NCBI GenBank assembly: GCA_964493695.1
Contig: CAZBPG010000011.1
Span: 1-61,367, forward strand
DNA: 61,367 nt
Source of the DNA: Bog-950 sp964493695
GTDB taxonomy: Bacteria > Bacteroidota > Bacteroidia > Chitinophagales > LD1
Reading direction: 5' to 3'
The notes under the pieces were generated by a model. That model was given only the letters and a program-made list of their open reading frames with translations. It was not told the DNA's origin and did no database searches. A program made the position numbers and the translations under genes. This document shows positions 39,968-47,722 of the stretch, one piece after another. The number at the start of each line of letters is the position of its first letter. The first letter of the stretch is position 1.

Positions 39968-40324
39968 TGTAACGCAGAAACAGCGGCTTGTTACGTGAGC
40001 GGATGGGTGGTTTGCAAGGGAACTAAAGGCTGAAACAGCACCTCCCTAAATCCCTCCGAAGGAGGGACTTTAACAAACACGGAAGAGAAAGTGCGTTACA
40101 GAGGGGATGAAAGACGAAACACAAGGGAAAAAATGTGAAACGCGGATGCGAAACCCCGTTACACGCCATTTAAAACGCGATACAGGGGTTGGAAAACGCA
40201 TTACAGGGAAGAAAAAGTTGGCTACACGGAAAGCAAAAGGCGAAACGGGGATGAAAAGGTGTGAAACAAGGAAGTGAAAGGCTGTTACAGAATAGGAAAA
40301 ACGGGATACAGGGATAGCCCTAGC
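39968..40324. repeat. 21-bp-period degenerate tandem array E
   Basis: Seventeen steps of 21 bp keep strict phase from 39968 to 40324 (for example 40094, 40115, 40136, 40157, 40178, 40199). Each unit starts near CGTTACA, TGAAACA or GATACAG and then has GGG and an A-rich part. TGA stops in many units rule out one long protein in that frame. A REP-like element lies at 40038-40079 and occupies exactly 42 bp. The array lies in the 520-bp non-coding stretch upstream of rpoB. Confidence 0.88.
40038..40079. repeat. REP-like element inserted in array E
   Basis: CCCTAAATCCCTCC-GAA-GGAGGGACTTTA belongs to the same type as the trailers of rpoC and rpoB. If removed, the flanks TGAAACA and CGGAAGAGAAAGTG join to one 21-bp unit. 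The insert is exactly 42 bp. Confidence 0.8.
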
Positions 40325-40422
40325 TTCGACAAAATATTGTTGGTGACATCCAGATGAAAAAACGGGACTAAAACACCCACAACAGCAGAAAAATTGGAGT
40401 AGCCGCGTACCGCGCGGCTACT

Positions 40423-41961
40423 TTATTGTTTGATTATTTTTTTTGTAGTTGTTTCACCGTTGGATTGAACGGTAACGAGGTAAATGCCATTCGGCAGCCA
40501 ACTTAAATCAAGCACTTCCGTGTAATTCATGGCTAAGTTGTTTTCTTTTCTCTGGTAAACCACCCGCGCAAGCACATCAGTAATTGTAAACGTTGCTTCA
40601 TGATTAGCCATTCCCTCTCCTTCGGAGAGGGTTAGGGAGAGGTAACTGCTAAACGGGTTGGGGTAAACTTGTATTTGTCTTGTGTTTGGTGTCTCCTGTC
40701 CATCGTCTATGCCCACCAAACAATTCTCCACCTCACACCCATTATTATCTAGCTTTAATAACCATCCAACCTGCCCTGGTATTTGGCCTGGGTTTTGGCA
40801 TTGTCCTACCGCAACAAAACCGGTCGATAATACATCAATATCAGTTAAAAAGTTAAGGGTTTGAGATGTGCTAATGCCTCTGTAAGTTTTTTCCCAAATT
40901 ACATTGCCTGAGGTATCTAGCTTTACTATGTAACCATTTAAAGCAGTGTCTATACCGTAGTAAGCTATATGACCTGCAGCAACAAAACTACCATCCTGCA
41001 ATTCTTCAATATCACTAATCTCATTGTATATACTTCTGGCGTTACTACATTTATGTGTCCACTGTTTATTAAAGCTACTATCCATTTTTACTACTATAGC
41101 ATCAAATGACGTTAAAGAAAAACCCGTTTGGTAGTTTTTCTTCTGCGCACCATAAATAAACCCTCCATCTTTTGTTTGAAGCAAACCCTCGGCAACGTAA
41201 GTGCTGTCGTTAGGATCAAACCATTCCCTTATCACAGTCCCACCGGTATCTACTTCAATCAACCATGTATTGGCATGTTCTGGTGTGTTGTTGTCACTTC
41301 TGAATGCCCCCAACATTAAATTACCATTATTCAGTTCAATAATACTTTGGGCATAATTGCGTTTAACTGAGTTGTAATACTTTTCCCAAATCCTGTTTCC
41401 ATTTGTATCTATCTTCACTAAAACGACATTTGCGTCATTTTGTATGCTGTCTGTTTTTACACCGGTTATATAATAAAATCCATCACTATGCTGCAACATT
41501 TTCATACCGGCAAATACAAAAGTGTTAGGTGTAGAATAGTTATATACAGTTACAGAATCAAGCGTTGAAAATTCGGCTACAAATAATTTATTGGCCGACT
41601 CGAAAGCGTAGCCAGTTAATAAAAACTTGTCTGATGAATTTCTCATGAGAGTATTGTGAAAAGCACCGTACTCGCTATTTGCATAATCATAAAAAGACTT
41701 ACTCGCTATCACTTCACCAGTTGAATTCAATTTAGCAAGGTAAACCCTGTTTTGTTGAAAGGCAGGCATTGAATCAAACGTTACACCTGTTACATAAAAA
41801 TTGCCACTATCTTCCACGACACTGCTAAACAGTAAAAGCGGTCTGCCCTCAAGATAAGTTTTGTTTAAATAGCTCTGCCCTTTTACATTAAAGCTAAAAG
41901 CAAAGAATGCAAGTACTATAAGTACTTGCGTTCTTTGCTTTTGTATTAAACATTCTTTCAT
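40423..41961 (-). CDS. Secreted repeat protein with type A T9SS sorting domain
   Basis: The product has 512 aa. A signal peptide (VLIVLAFFAFSFNVKG) is followed by beta-propeller-like repeats with the phrase VKLDTSGNVIWEKTY and relatives, about 50 residues each. The C-terminal 80 residues are a type A sorting domain (VYPNPFSSYLSLTL, then LPNGIYLVTVQSNGETTTKK). The domain contains an unusual insert, SEGEGMANHEA, encoded by a REP-like palindrome. It should be exported by T9SS and attached at the surface; function unknown. Confidence 0.88.
   Translation of the reverse strand: MKECLIQKQRTQVLIVLAFFAFSFNVKGQSYLNKTYLEGRPLLLFSSVVEDSGNFYVTGVTFDSMPAFQQNRVYLAKLNSTGEVIASKSFYDYANSEYGAFHNTLMRNSSDKFLLTGYAFESANKLFVAEFSTLDSVTVYNYSTPNTFVFAGMKMLQHSDGFYYITGVKTDSIQNDANVVLVKIDTNGNRIWEKYYNSVKRNYAQSIIELNNGNLMLGAFRSDNNTPEHANTWLIEVDTGGTVIREWFDPNDSTYVAEGLLQTKDGGFIYGAQKKNYQTGFSLTSFDAIVVKMDSSFNKQWTHKCSNARSIYNEISDIEELQDGSFVAAGHIAYYGIDTALNGYIVKLDTSGNVIWEKTYRGISTSQTLNFLTDIDVLSTGFVAVGQCQNPGQIPGQVGWLLKLDNNGCEVENCLVGIDDGQETPNTRQIQVYPNPFSSYLSLTLSEGEGMANHEATFTITDVLARVVYQRKENNLAMNYTEVLDLSWLPNGIYLVTVQSNGETTTKKIIKQ
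40613..40642. repeat. REP-like palindrome inside a T9SS cargo gene
   Basis: CCCTCTCC-TTC-GGAGAGGG followed by TTAGGGAGAGG lies in frame within the sorting domain. Relatives lie at 1878-1896 and 43485-43523. Confidence 0.8.
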
Positions 41962-42060
41962 TTCAGAATAATAAATTTATCCTTTAGTAATGCCCTCCCC
42001 TCGCTTTCTATTCGCCCTTGTTGGTGTTCCCATCAACGTCACATGCACCCGAGCCAAGCC

Positions 42061-42085
42061 GTTGTTTGGTGTTATCACCAACAAC
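42061..42085 (+). repeat. RAYT-associated hairpin, upstream copy 1
   Basis: GTTGTTTGGTG (42061-42071), TTAT, CACCAACAAC (42076-42085). It is part of the 227-bp duplication; the second copy is at 42288-42312. Confidence 0.75.
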
Positions 42086-42287
42086 AGAAGCCTGGCTAAC
42101 AAACTCATTTCCTCCCTCAACATTTGCATTACCAACGTGCGCCAACTAAACATATGCGGCATACTTCCTATTTTTATCAAGTGAACTTCAAACACTACCT
42201 GCAATTTTTCACTGCTACTATCCTCCACTGGAAACCCCTCGCACTTGTTGGTGTTCCCATCAACGTCACATGCACCCGAGCCAAGCC

Positions 42288-42312
42288 GTTGTTTGGTGTT
42301 ATCACCAACAAC
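42288..42312 (+). repeat. RAYT-associated hairpin, upstream copy 2
   Basis: Identical to 42061-42085. It lies about 70 bp before the RAYT start and is followed by AGAAGCCTGGC. Confidence 0.75.
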
Positions 42313-42380
42313 AGAAGCCTGGCTAACAAACTCATTTCCTCCCTCAACATTTGCATTACCAACGTGCGCCAACTAAACAT

Positions 42381-42926
42381 ATGCGGCATACTTCCTATTT
42401 TTATCAAGTGAACTTCAAACACTACCTGCAATTTTTCACTGCTACTATCCTCCACTGGAAACCCCTGCTCCAAAACGATGCTTACAAAGATATAATTCTA
42501 AGCAGTATGAGATTTATAGTAGAAGATAAACGTGCTGTTATTACCTCTTTCGTAATCATACCTAACCACATTCATCTCATCTGGCAGATAAGTGATAACT
42601 ACGAAGTGCATCAGGTGCAGCAGAGTTTTCTCAAATACACTGCACAGCAAATCAAATTCGATTTACAGAAGAACAACCCCAAACTACTCGAAGAGTTTCG
42701 GGTAGATGCAAAAGACAGGCAATACCAGTTCTGGGAGAGAAATCCCCTAAGCATTGATTTATTTAGCGAACCCGTGTTCCGACAGAAGTTCGATTACATT
42801 CATAATAACCCGGTACAGGTGAAATGGAAGTTGGCTGTGTTTCCTGAAGATTACAAATTTTCATCTGCCCGGTTTTATGAAACCGGTGTGAACGATTATC
42901 CTTTCCTTACGCATTTTGCCGGATAG
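42381..42926 (+). CDS. REP-associated tyrosine transposase (RAYT, Y1_Tnp)
   Basis: The product has 181 aa from ATG 42381; a TTG at 42351 would add ten residues. The HUH metal-binding motif is HIHLIW in VIIPNHIHLIWQ, and the catalytic Tyr is probably that of DYIHNNPVQ near the C-terminus. These single-strand nucleases are domesticated relatives of IS200 transposases and act on REP hairpins. Here similar hairpins lie upstream (42288) and downstream (42944). The upstream region including 29 codons is duplicated. The reading frame is intact and could be active. Confidence 0.92.
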   Translation: MRHTSYFYQVNFKHYLQFFTATILHWKPLLQNDAYKDIILSSMRFIVEDKRAVITSFVIIPNHIHLIWQISDNYEVHQVQQSFLKYTAQQIKFDLQKNNPKLLEEFRVDAKDRQYQFWERNPLSIDLFSEPVFRQKFDYIHNNPVQVKWKLAVFPEDYKFSSARFYETGVNDYPFLTHFAG

Positions 42927-42943
42927 CCATTAGCCGCGCAAAT

Positions 42944-42968
42944 GTTGTTGGTGAAAACACCGAACAAC
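42944..42968 (+). repeat. RAYT-associated hairpin, downstream copy
   Basis: GTTGTTGGTG-AAAA-CACCGAACAAC starts 18 bp after the RAYT stop. It has the same core and orientation as 42288-42312, and both are followed by AG and a CTGG-containing tail. Confidence 0.75.
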
Positions 42969-43086
42969 AGCTACGCTGGGGCAAGTTTGGCGGAACAGGA
43001 AAACCAACAAAAGCAGAATAGTATCAGTCTATCTCACTTTGCCCTTCCATCCCTGTTAAATTCCCCCTCTTTAACAAAAGTATTTC

Positions 43087-43464
43087 ATTTCCGCCTTCTC
43101 CCCTGTGGTTTCCGCCTTCTCCCCCTTAACTTCCCTTAACAACTCTGTCGTTTCCGCCTTCTCCTCCTTGGCTTCCGCCTGCTCCCCAACCGTTTCCGCC
43201 TTCTCCCTTTTAACTTCCGTCTTCGGGTATATCGTTTCCGCCTCCTTCCTTTTCGTTTCCGTCTTCTCCAAAATGGTTTCCGCCTTTGGGTAAACCCTTT
43301 CCGCCTTCTCCCCCTTAGCTTCCGTCTTCGGCAAAGCGGTTTCCGTCCTCTCCGGCATTGTTTCCGCCCACTTCCCTTTGGCTTCCGCCTCCTCCCTTTT
43401 CATTTCCGTCTTCTCCCCTTTTGTTTCCGCCTTCTCCTGTTTGGCTTATCCCTCCGCCTCAAAA
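43087..43464. repeat. 21-bp-period degenerate tandem array F
   Basis: Eighteen consecutive units of exactly 21 bp run from 43087 to 43464, core GTTTCCGCCTTCTCC plus six variable bases. No indel is seen over 378 bp although many units differ at a third of positions. The minus strand is open and would give a Glu/Lys/Ala heptad peptide; the plus strand is open too. A protein is possible but unsupported. The non-coding stretch 42927-43639 also holds the RAYT hairpin and a REP-like palindrome. Confidence 0.93.
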
Positions 43465-43484
43465 ACTGGTAGCTGGCTGTTTCT

Positions 43485-43523
43485 CCCCTCTCTCTTGGGA
43501 GAGGGGTCGGGGGTGAGGTCTGT
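43485..43523. repeat. REP-like palindrome after array F
   Basis: CCCCTCTC (43485-43492) pairs with GAGAGGGG (43499-43506), followed by TCGGGGGTGAGG. It belongs to the CCCTCTCC type also found at 1878 and inside the gene at 40613. Confidence 0.75.
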
Positions 43524-43639
43524 CACAGAATTGTAAAAAAAAACTTAAAGCGTACAATTTCAACAATACCGCCAGCGTTAATAAAAAAACGAACAAATGA
43601 AGCACCGGTACAATTTTGTAACAATAAAATCTGGAAATC

Positions 43640-44590
43640 ATGTTAATCGCAGACTACAAGTTCAAACAGTCCGAACTCTACACCATCGGTCGCCTTATCC
43701 TTAGTGCTGTTTTAAAACCAACCGTCTTGCCCCGCTTCTCGGCTTTCAAAGGCAAATATACCGCTGCCTGGGTAGCCGACCGTCTTCTTCAAATCGACAA
43801 TGCCGAAGACAAACCCGATGAAGAAACCCGCAACGCAGTCCACGAAATCGCCCGCGGCCAGTTGCTCGAATATGTCGAAGATGCACTCATCGCCTTCCGC
43901 TCACTCGAGCGCTACATTCTCGAAGTCTTTCCGCCCCTCGCCCAAAAAGCTTCCATCGAATCTGCCGGTGGCACCAAATACTCCGATGCAGCCGACTCCG
44001 ACTTCGATGCCTGTCAGCAAATGCTCAACAGCGCTGTCAACTTCATTGTCGCTAACGAAGCCACGCTTAGTAACGGTGGCCTCAACATGCCCGCAGGTTT
44101 CCGGGGCGATACAGAAACACTTCTCGCAAACTTTCAGGCAAAACACAACGAGTTTCTCAGTAGCGAAGCCGGCTCCGAAATTCAAACCGAAGAAAAAATC
44201 GCAAGCAACAATGCCATCTACGACACTATCATCACCACCATCAATGGCGATGCCCAGGTTATTTACCATTTGCCAACCGAAGATGCCATCCGCAGACAGT
44301 TCGTGCTCGAGCATCAACTCTTCCTCGTGCGCGGTGCCGGTGTCGCAGGTATCCGCCTCCATGTCACCGATTCCGTCACCGGTGCCGATGTCGAAGGCGC
44401 AGCCTTTGCCATTCCTTCCGAAGAAGTCGAGGAACTTACCAACGCCACCGGTCGTGTTCTTGTGCTCCAGCTCGCTGCCGCTGAATACTTCGTAAAAGTT
44501 ACTATGCCTGGCTACAACGAATTCACCGCCACTGTTACAGTCGAAGTCGGCACAGTAAAACGCCTGAACGTCCAACTCCAACCGGTGTAA
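43640..44590 (+). CDS. Hypothetical protein with C-terminal carboxypeptidase-regulatory-like domain
   Basis: The product has 316 aa without signal peptide. The first 230 residues are mostly alpha-helical (AWVADRLLQIDNAEDKPDEE, YVEDALIAFRSLERYILEVF) and I do not recognise them. Residues about 235-316 form a beta-sandwich of the carboxypeptidase-regulatory type (IRLHVTDSVTGADVEGAAF, YFVKVTMPGYNEFTATVTVE). Codons end in C much more often than in neighbouring genes (GCC, ATC, CTC, GTC), giving a distinct composition. This suggests transfer from another genome or a special expression class. Confidence 0.75.
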   Translation: MLIADYKFKQSELYTIGRLILSAVLKPTVLPRFSAFKGKYTAAWVADRLLQIDNAEDKPDEETRNAVHEIARGQLLEYVEDALIAFRSLERYILEVFPPLAQKASIESAGGTKYSDAADSDFDACQQMLNSAVNFIVANEATLSNGGLNMPAGFRGDTETLLANFQAKHNEFLSSEAGSEIQTEEKIASNNAIYDTIITTINGDAQVIYHLPTEDAIRRQFVLEHQLFLVRGAGVAGIRLHVTDSVTGADVEGAAFAIPSEEVEELTNATGRVLVLQLAAAEYFVKVTMPGYNEFTATVTVEVGTVKRLNVQLQPV

Positions 44591-44603
44591 AAAGTCTTCC
44601 GCT

Positions 44604-44626
44604 GTTGTTGGTCGCTGTCCAACAAC
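44604..44626. repeat. GTTGTTGG hairpin, relative of the RAYT hairpins
   Basis: GTTGTTGG (44604-44611) and CCAACAAC (44619-44626) form an 8-bp perfect stem. The core equals that of the RAYT-flanking hairpins. Confidence 0.6.
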
Positions 44627-44639
44627 AATATCCAACAAA

Positions 44640-44667
44640 AAAGCCCTCCGGTTTTCCGGAGGGCTTT
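44640..44667. terminator. Bidirectional terminator between the 43640 gene and the RRM genes
   Basis: AAAGCCCTCCGG (44640-44651) and CCGGAGGGCTTT (44656-44667) form a 12-bp stem, with an A tract on the left and TAGTT on the right, between convergent genes. Confidence 0.9.
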
Positions 44668-44704
44668 AGTTATAAATCACTTCTATGACTTACTACTCTT
44701 TTGT

Positions 44705-44953
44705 TTACTTGTTTGAAGGACGAGCCTCGTTTACCACTAAGTTTCTTTCAGCAAATTCAGTACCGTTCAATTGAGCGATAGCTTGTTTACCTTCAGAGTC
44801 GTTCGGCATTTCTACAAAGCCGAAACCGCGGCTGCGACCGGTATCACGGTCAGTTACAATTTTAGCGGATGCTACTTCTCCGAATTGTTGAAAAAGGTCT
44901 TTCAACTGACCTTCCGATGCGCGGAAGCTGATGTTTGCTACGTAAATGTTCAT
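44705..44953 (-). CDS. Small RRM RNA-binding protein, copy 1
   Basis: The product has 82 aa and is a single RNA recognition motif. RNP-2 is IYVANI (residues 3-8) and RNP-1 is RGFGFVEM (42-49); a short basic/polar tail follows. It binds single-stranded RNA in the cytosol. Bacteroidota lack many classic RNA chaperones and often carry several such proteins. It is the second of two tandem paralogues about 85% identical to each other; a hairpin with weak T tract lies between them. Confidence 0.95.
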   Translation of the reverse strand: MNIYVANISFRASEGQLKDLFQQFGEVASAKIVTDRDTGRSRGFGFVEMPNDSEGKQAIAQLNGTEFAERNLVVNEARPSNK

Positions 44954-45008
44954 TGTTTAAAAAATAAATGATTAAAAAAAACGGTTAAGAAAAAATATAT
45001 AAAACAAA

Positions 45009-45037
45009 AAAGCATCACTGAAAACACAGGATGCTTT
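45009..45037 (-). terminator. Hairpin between the two RRM genes
   Basis: AAAGCATC (45009-45016) and GATGCTTT (45030-45037) form an 8-bp stem with a 13-base loop, followed by a T-rich stretch on the minus strand. It may end or reduce transcription before copy 1. Confidence 0.65.
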
Positions 45038-45063
45038 CTATTTTGTTGTTAGTTTAAAACGGA

Positions 45064-45312
45064 CTATTGTTTTGGCGGGCGCGCTTCGTTTACTACCAGA
45101 TTGCGGTCCTGAAAAGAAGTGCCGTTCAATTGTGCAATAGCGGCTGCTCCTTCCGAATCGTTTGGCATTTCTACAAAGCCGAAACCACGGCTGCGTCCGC
45201 TTTCGCGGTCGGTTACAATTTTAACGGAAGATACTTCCCCGAATTGCTGAAATAATTCTTTCAACTGTCCTTCCGATGCACGGAAACTGATGTTTGCTAC
45301 GTAAATGTTCAT
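45064..45312 (-). CDS. Small RRM RNA-binding protein, copy 2
   Basis: The product has 82 aa with the same RNP-2 and RNP-1 motifs as its neighbour; differences cluster in residues 28-65 and at the C-terminus (ARPPKQ versus ARPSNK). A consensus promoter lies about 90 bp upstream, giving an untranslated leader long enough for thermal or cold-shock control, though none is shown. Tandem duplication with retained motifs suggests both are used. Confidence 0.95.
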   Translation of the reverse strand: MNIYVANISFRASEGQLKELFQQFGEVSSVKIVTDRESGRSRGFGFVEMPNDSEGAAAIAQLNGTSFQDRNLVVNEARPPKQ

Positions 45313-45401
45313 TGTTTAAAAATCTGATTAAAAAATTCTGTTCTGTTTTTTCTTACTCCGGCAAACATGGAAGCCGCCCGCAGGAGAAATAAAAACGTCC
45401 G

Positions 45402-45430
45402 CAAAGATATATTAATAATTGAATTGGCAA
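45402..45430 (-). promoter_or_regulatory. Bacteroidota-type promoter of the RRM genes
   Basis: On the minus strand TTG (45430-45428) and TATCTTTG (45409-45402) are 18 bp apart. It lies between map and RRM copy 2, so the RRM genes are not simply part of the map transcript. Confidence 0.7.
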
Positions 45431-45464
45431 GTTTTCGATGAAATTTCGTAAAAGGGCGCCCGGG

Positions 45465-46265
45465 TTAGATTTTTACGAGTTCTGCATTTTCCGCTACCGC
45501 TTTTTCAATGGCTGTAAAGCTGGTAAGTATTTCCGCCTTCACCGGTTTTACCACTACGGTGTGTTCAAAGTGAACGGAGGGAGTTCCGTCCTGAGTAGCA
45601 ATGGTCCAGTTATCTTTCTTGGTGTAAACATCTTTCTTGCCCAGGTTCACCATGGGTTCAATAGCTATCACACAATTCTCGGGAAGTTTGGCCCCGTCCC
45701 CCTTTCTGCCGTAATTAGGAACCTGCGGGTCTTCGTGCAGAGTTTTGCCTATGCCGTGGCCCACTAATTCGCGCACACATTTGTAAGGGTTTTGTCTTTC
45801 GCAAAAATCCTGAATAGCAAAGCCGATATCACCGGTACGCTTGCCAAGAGTGGCAAATTGAATTCCAAGGAACAATGATTCTTTAGTAATGCGCATCAAC
45901 TGCTGCACTTCCGGCTTTACATTGCCTATACCTATGGTGTAAGCCATATCACCATGATAGCCATTCATAAATACGCCACAGTCAAGCGAAATAATGTCGC
46001 CATCCTTAAATTCTGCATCGGTGGGTATTCCATGCACCACATCGTCATTCATAGAAATGCAAAGCGCGTTTGGAAAGCCATGATACCCTTTAAAGGAAGG
46101 TTTGCCTCCGTAGTCTTTTATAAATTCGTCAGCCAGTTTATCCAGCGCCAATCCGTTGGTTCCGGCTTTTGCTGCTTTAATCACCTCTGCTAAGGCCAGA
46201 GAAAGGACCTCACAGCTTTTGCGGATTAACTCAATTTCTTCCTGTGTTTTTATCTTAATTGCCAT
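45465..46265 (-). CDS. map: Type I methionine aminopeptidase
   Basis: The product has 266 aa. It removes the initiator Met from nascent proteins. The pita-bread metal ligands are visible: Asp in SLDCGVFMNGYHGD (two), His in ELVGHGIGKTLHEDPQVPN, Glu in AIEPMVNLG and Glu in VHFEHTVVV. In the ancestral order map follows secY and precedes infA; here infA, rpsM and the following genes are missing and RRM genes follow instead. A terminator-like hairpin ends 11 nt before its ATG. Confidence 0.97.
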   Translation of the reverse strand: MAIKIKTQEEIELIRKSCEVLSLALAEVIKAAKAGTNGLALDKLADEFIKDYGGKPSFKGYHGFPNALCISMNDDVVHGIPTDAEFKDGDIISLDCGVFMNGYHGDMAYTIGIGNVKPEVQQLMRITKESLFLGIQFATLGKRTGDIGFAIQDFCERQNPYKCVRELVGHGIGKTLHEDPQVPNYGRKGDGAKLPENCVIAIEPMVNLGKKDVYTKKDNWTIATQDGTPSVHFEHTVVVKPVKAEILTSFTAIEKAVAENAELVKI

Positions 46266-46276
46266 TGCGCTTAACT

Positions 46277-46308
46277 AAAAAACCCTTCTCGTTTTGGAGA
46301 AGGGTTTT
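46277..46308 (-). terminator. Terminator-like hairpin between secY and map
   Basis: AAAACCCTTCTC (46279-46290) and GAGAAGGGTTTT (46297-46308) form a 12-bp stem. Six T follow on the minus strand and end 11 nt before the map ATG, leaving no room for a promoter. Confidence 0.85.
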
Positions 46309-46313
46309 CTTTT

Positions 46314-47666
46314 TTACATACTTGCCGATGCAAGCCCTTGTCTTCCTTTTATCCGTCCCGATGAAGTCAATCCATCGTAGTGACGGTTCAATAAATAAGT
46401 TTCAATTGTTTGTAAAGTATCGAGGATAACCCCCACCATGATAAGGATAGAACTGCCTCCGAAGAAGAGTGCAAAAGAACGGTTTACATCGAACAGCATA
46501 ACGATGGCAGGCAAAACTGCTACTATTCCTAAAAACACAGCACCGGGCAAAGTGATGCGCGAAATAACCATGTCAATAAATTCTTCGGTTTTCTTGCCGG
46601 GTTTTACACCGGGAATAAATCCGCTGTTACGCTTTAAATCGTCAGCAATTTGAGTAGGGTTTACAATTAAGGCTGTGTAGAAATAAGTAAATGCAACTAT
46701 AAGCAGGAAGTAAGTAATGTTGTAAGCCCACGAAGTAATATCATTGAAAGCAATCAGGAATTTACTGTTTGAATCGAAGCCCGGAATGAATTGCGCCACT
46801 GTGGCCGGCAAGAACATAATTGCCTGAGCAAAGATAATAGGCATTACACCTGAAGCATTCAGCTTAAGCGGCAGATACTGACGAACGCCACCCGACTGCA
46901 TCATTTTTCCACCTTGAACTATGTTTCGTTTTGCATATTGTACCGGTATTCTTCTGGTTCCCTGAATCAATAAAATGCAAGCACCGATAACCACCACCAG
47001 GAATGCCATCTCGATTACAAATGCTATCAACCCGCCTTTAGAGGTGCGAGCAACAAATTCCTGAAGTATAGATTCCGGGAAACGAGCCAAGATACCAATC
47101 ATAATGATAAGGGAAATACCGTTACCAATACCTTTGTCGGTAATTCTTTCGCCCATCCACATTACAAACAAAGTTCCTGCGGTAAGAACCACCACTGTTG
47201 AAATAGAGAAAAGAAGAGGAGATAAATTAGGCAATACCGCAGCAGCATCGGCATTGCGCAGATAAACTACATAACCGGCTCCCTGAAAAGCTGTAACTAC
47301 GATAGTCAGCAAACGGGTATACTGATTGAGTTCTCTTCTTCCGCTTTCGCCTTCTTTTTGTAATTTCTGGAAATAAGGAATTGCCAGAGTAAGCAACTGG
47401 ATAGCAATAGAGGCAGAAATGTAAGGCATGATACCTAATGCAAAAATAGAAGCACGCGAAAACGCACCACCCGCAAACAAGTTCACCAAACCCAGGATAC
47501 CACTTGAGCCCTGGCTGGAAACGTTATCTAACTGAGTTGGATCAATGCCCGGCAGAACTATGTACGTTCCCAAGCGGTAGATGAGAACCAATCCGAGGGT
47601 AAGAAGAATTCTTGAACGAAGTTCTTCAATACTCCAAATCTCTCTTAATTTCTGAATTAACTTCAT
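46314..47666 (-). CDS. secY: Protein translocase subunit SecY
   Basis: The product has 450 aa with ten membrane segments, the channel of the Sec translocase. The family signatures GGAFSRASIFALGIMPYISASI and TDKGIGNGISLIIMIGI are present. The start MKLIQKLREIWSIEELRSRI is typical. It follows rplO as in the ancestral spc operon, but a terminator-like hairpin lies between them, with a second one between secY and map. Confidence 0.98.
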   Translation of the reverse strand: MKLIQKLREIWSIEELRSRILLTLGLVLIYRLGTYIVLPGIDPTQLDNVSSQGSSGILGLVNLFAGGAFSRASIFALGIMPYISASIAIQLLTLAIPYFQKLQKEGESGRRELNQYTRLLTIVVTAFQGAGYVVYLRNADAAAVLPNLSPLLFSISTVVVLTAGTLFVMWMGERITDKGIGNGISLIIMIGILARFPESILQEFVARTSKGGLIAFVIEMAFLVVVIGACILLIQGTRRIPVQYAKRNIVQGGKMMQSGGVRQYLPLKLNASGVMPIIFAQAIMFLPATVAQFIPGFDSNSKFLIAFNDITSWAYNITYFLLIVAFTYFYTALIVNPTQIADDLKRNSGFIPGVKPGKKTEEFIDMVISRITLPGAVFLGIVAVLPAIVMLFDVNRSFALFFGGSSILIMVGVILDTLQTIETYLLNRHYDGLTSSGRIKGRQGLASASM

Positions 47667-47681
47667 AGTATTTTCTAAGTG

Positions 47682-47705
47682 AAAAATCCCGATGGTTTAT
47701 CGGGA
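47682..47705 (-). terminator. Terminator-like hairpin between rplO and secY
   Basis: TCCCGAT (47687-47693) and ATCGGGA (47699-47705) form the stem and TTTTT follows on the minus strand. The T tract ends 15 nt before the secY ATG. Confidence 0.8.
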
Positions 47706-47722
47706 CTCTTTTATTTTAAATG

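Larger units (their letters stand above)
42017..42470 (+). repeat. Tandem duplication (227-bp period) at the 5' end of the RAYT gene
   Basis: 42017-42238 is repeated as 42244-42465 with no visible differences. Each copy contains a GTTGTTTGGTG-TTAT-CACCAACAAC hairpin and the first 29 codons of the transposase, so copy 1 holds a truncated 5' end (ATG at 42154). The near-perfect identity indicates a recent event or an assembly duplication. The stretch 41962-42380 holds nothing else. Confidence 0.92.

Noticed and set aside
39968..40324. CRISPR array
   Set aside because: Units follow each other without unique spacers, are degenerate, and no cas gene is present. The same holds for the other arrays.
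42124..42411. A 95-aa ORF in the first copy of the RAYT duplication
   Set aside because: It is the 29-codon start of the transposase running into repeat sequence; a by-product of the duplication.
43071..43403. A 110-aa Lys/Glu/Ala heptad protein on the minus strand
   Set aside because: The heptads follow from the 21-bp period. The pattern lacks hydrophobic a/d positions of a coiled coil, the plus strand is open too, and there is no conserved start context. It cannot be excluded fully.
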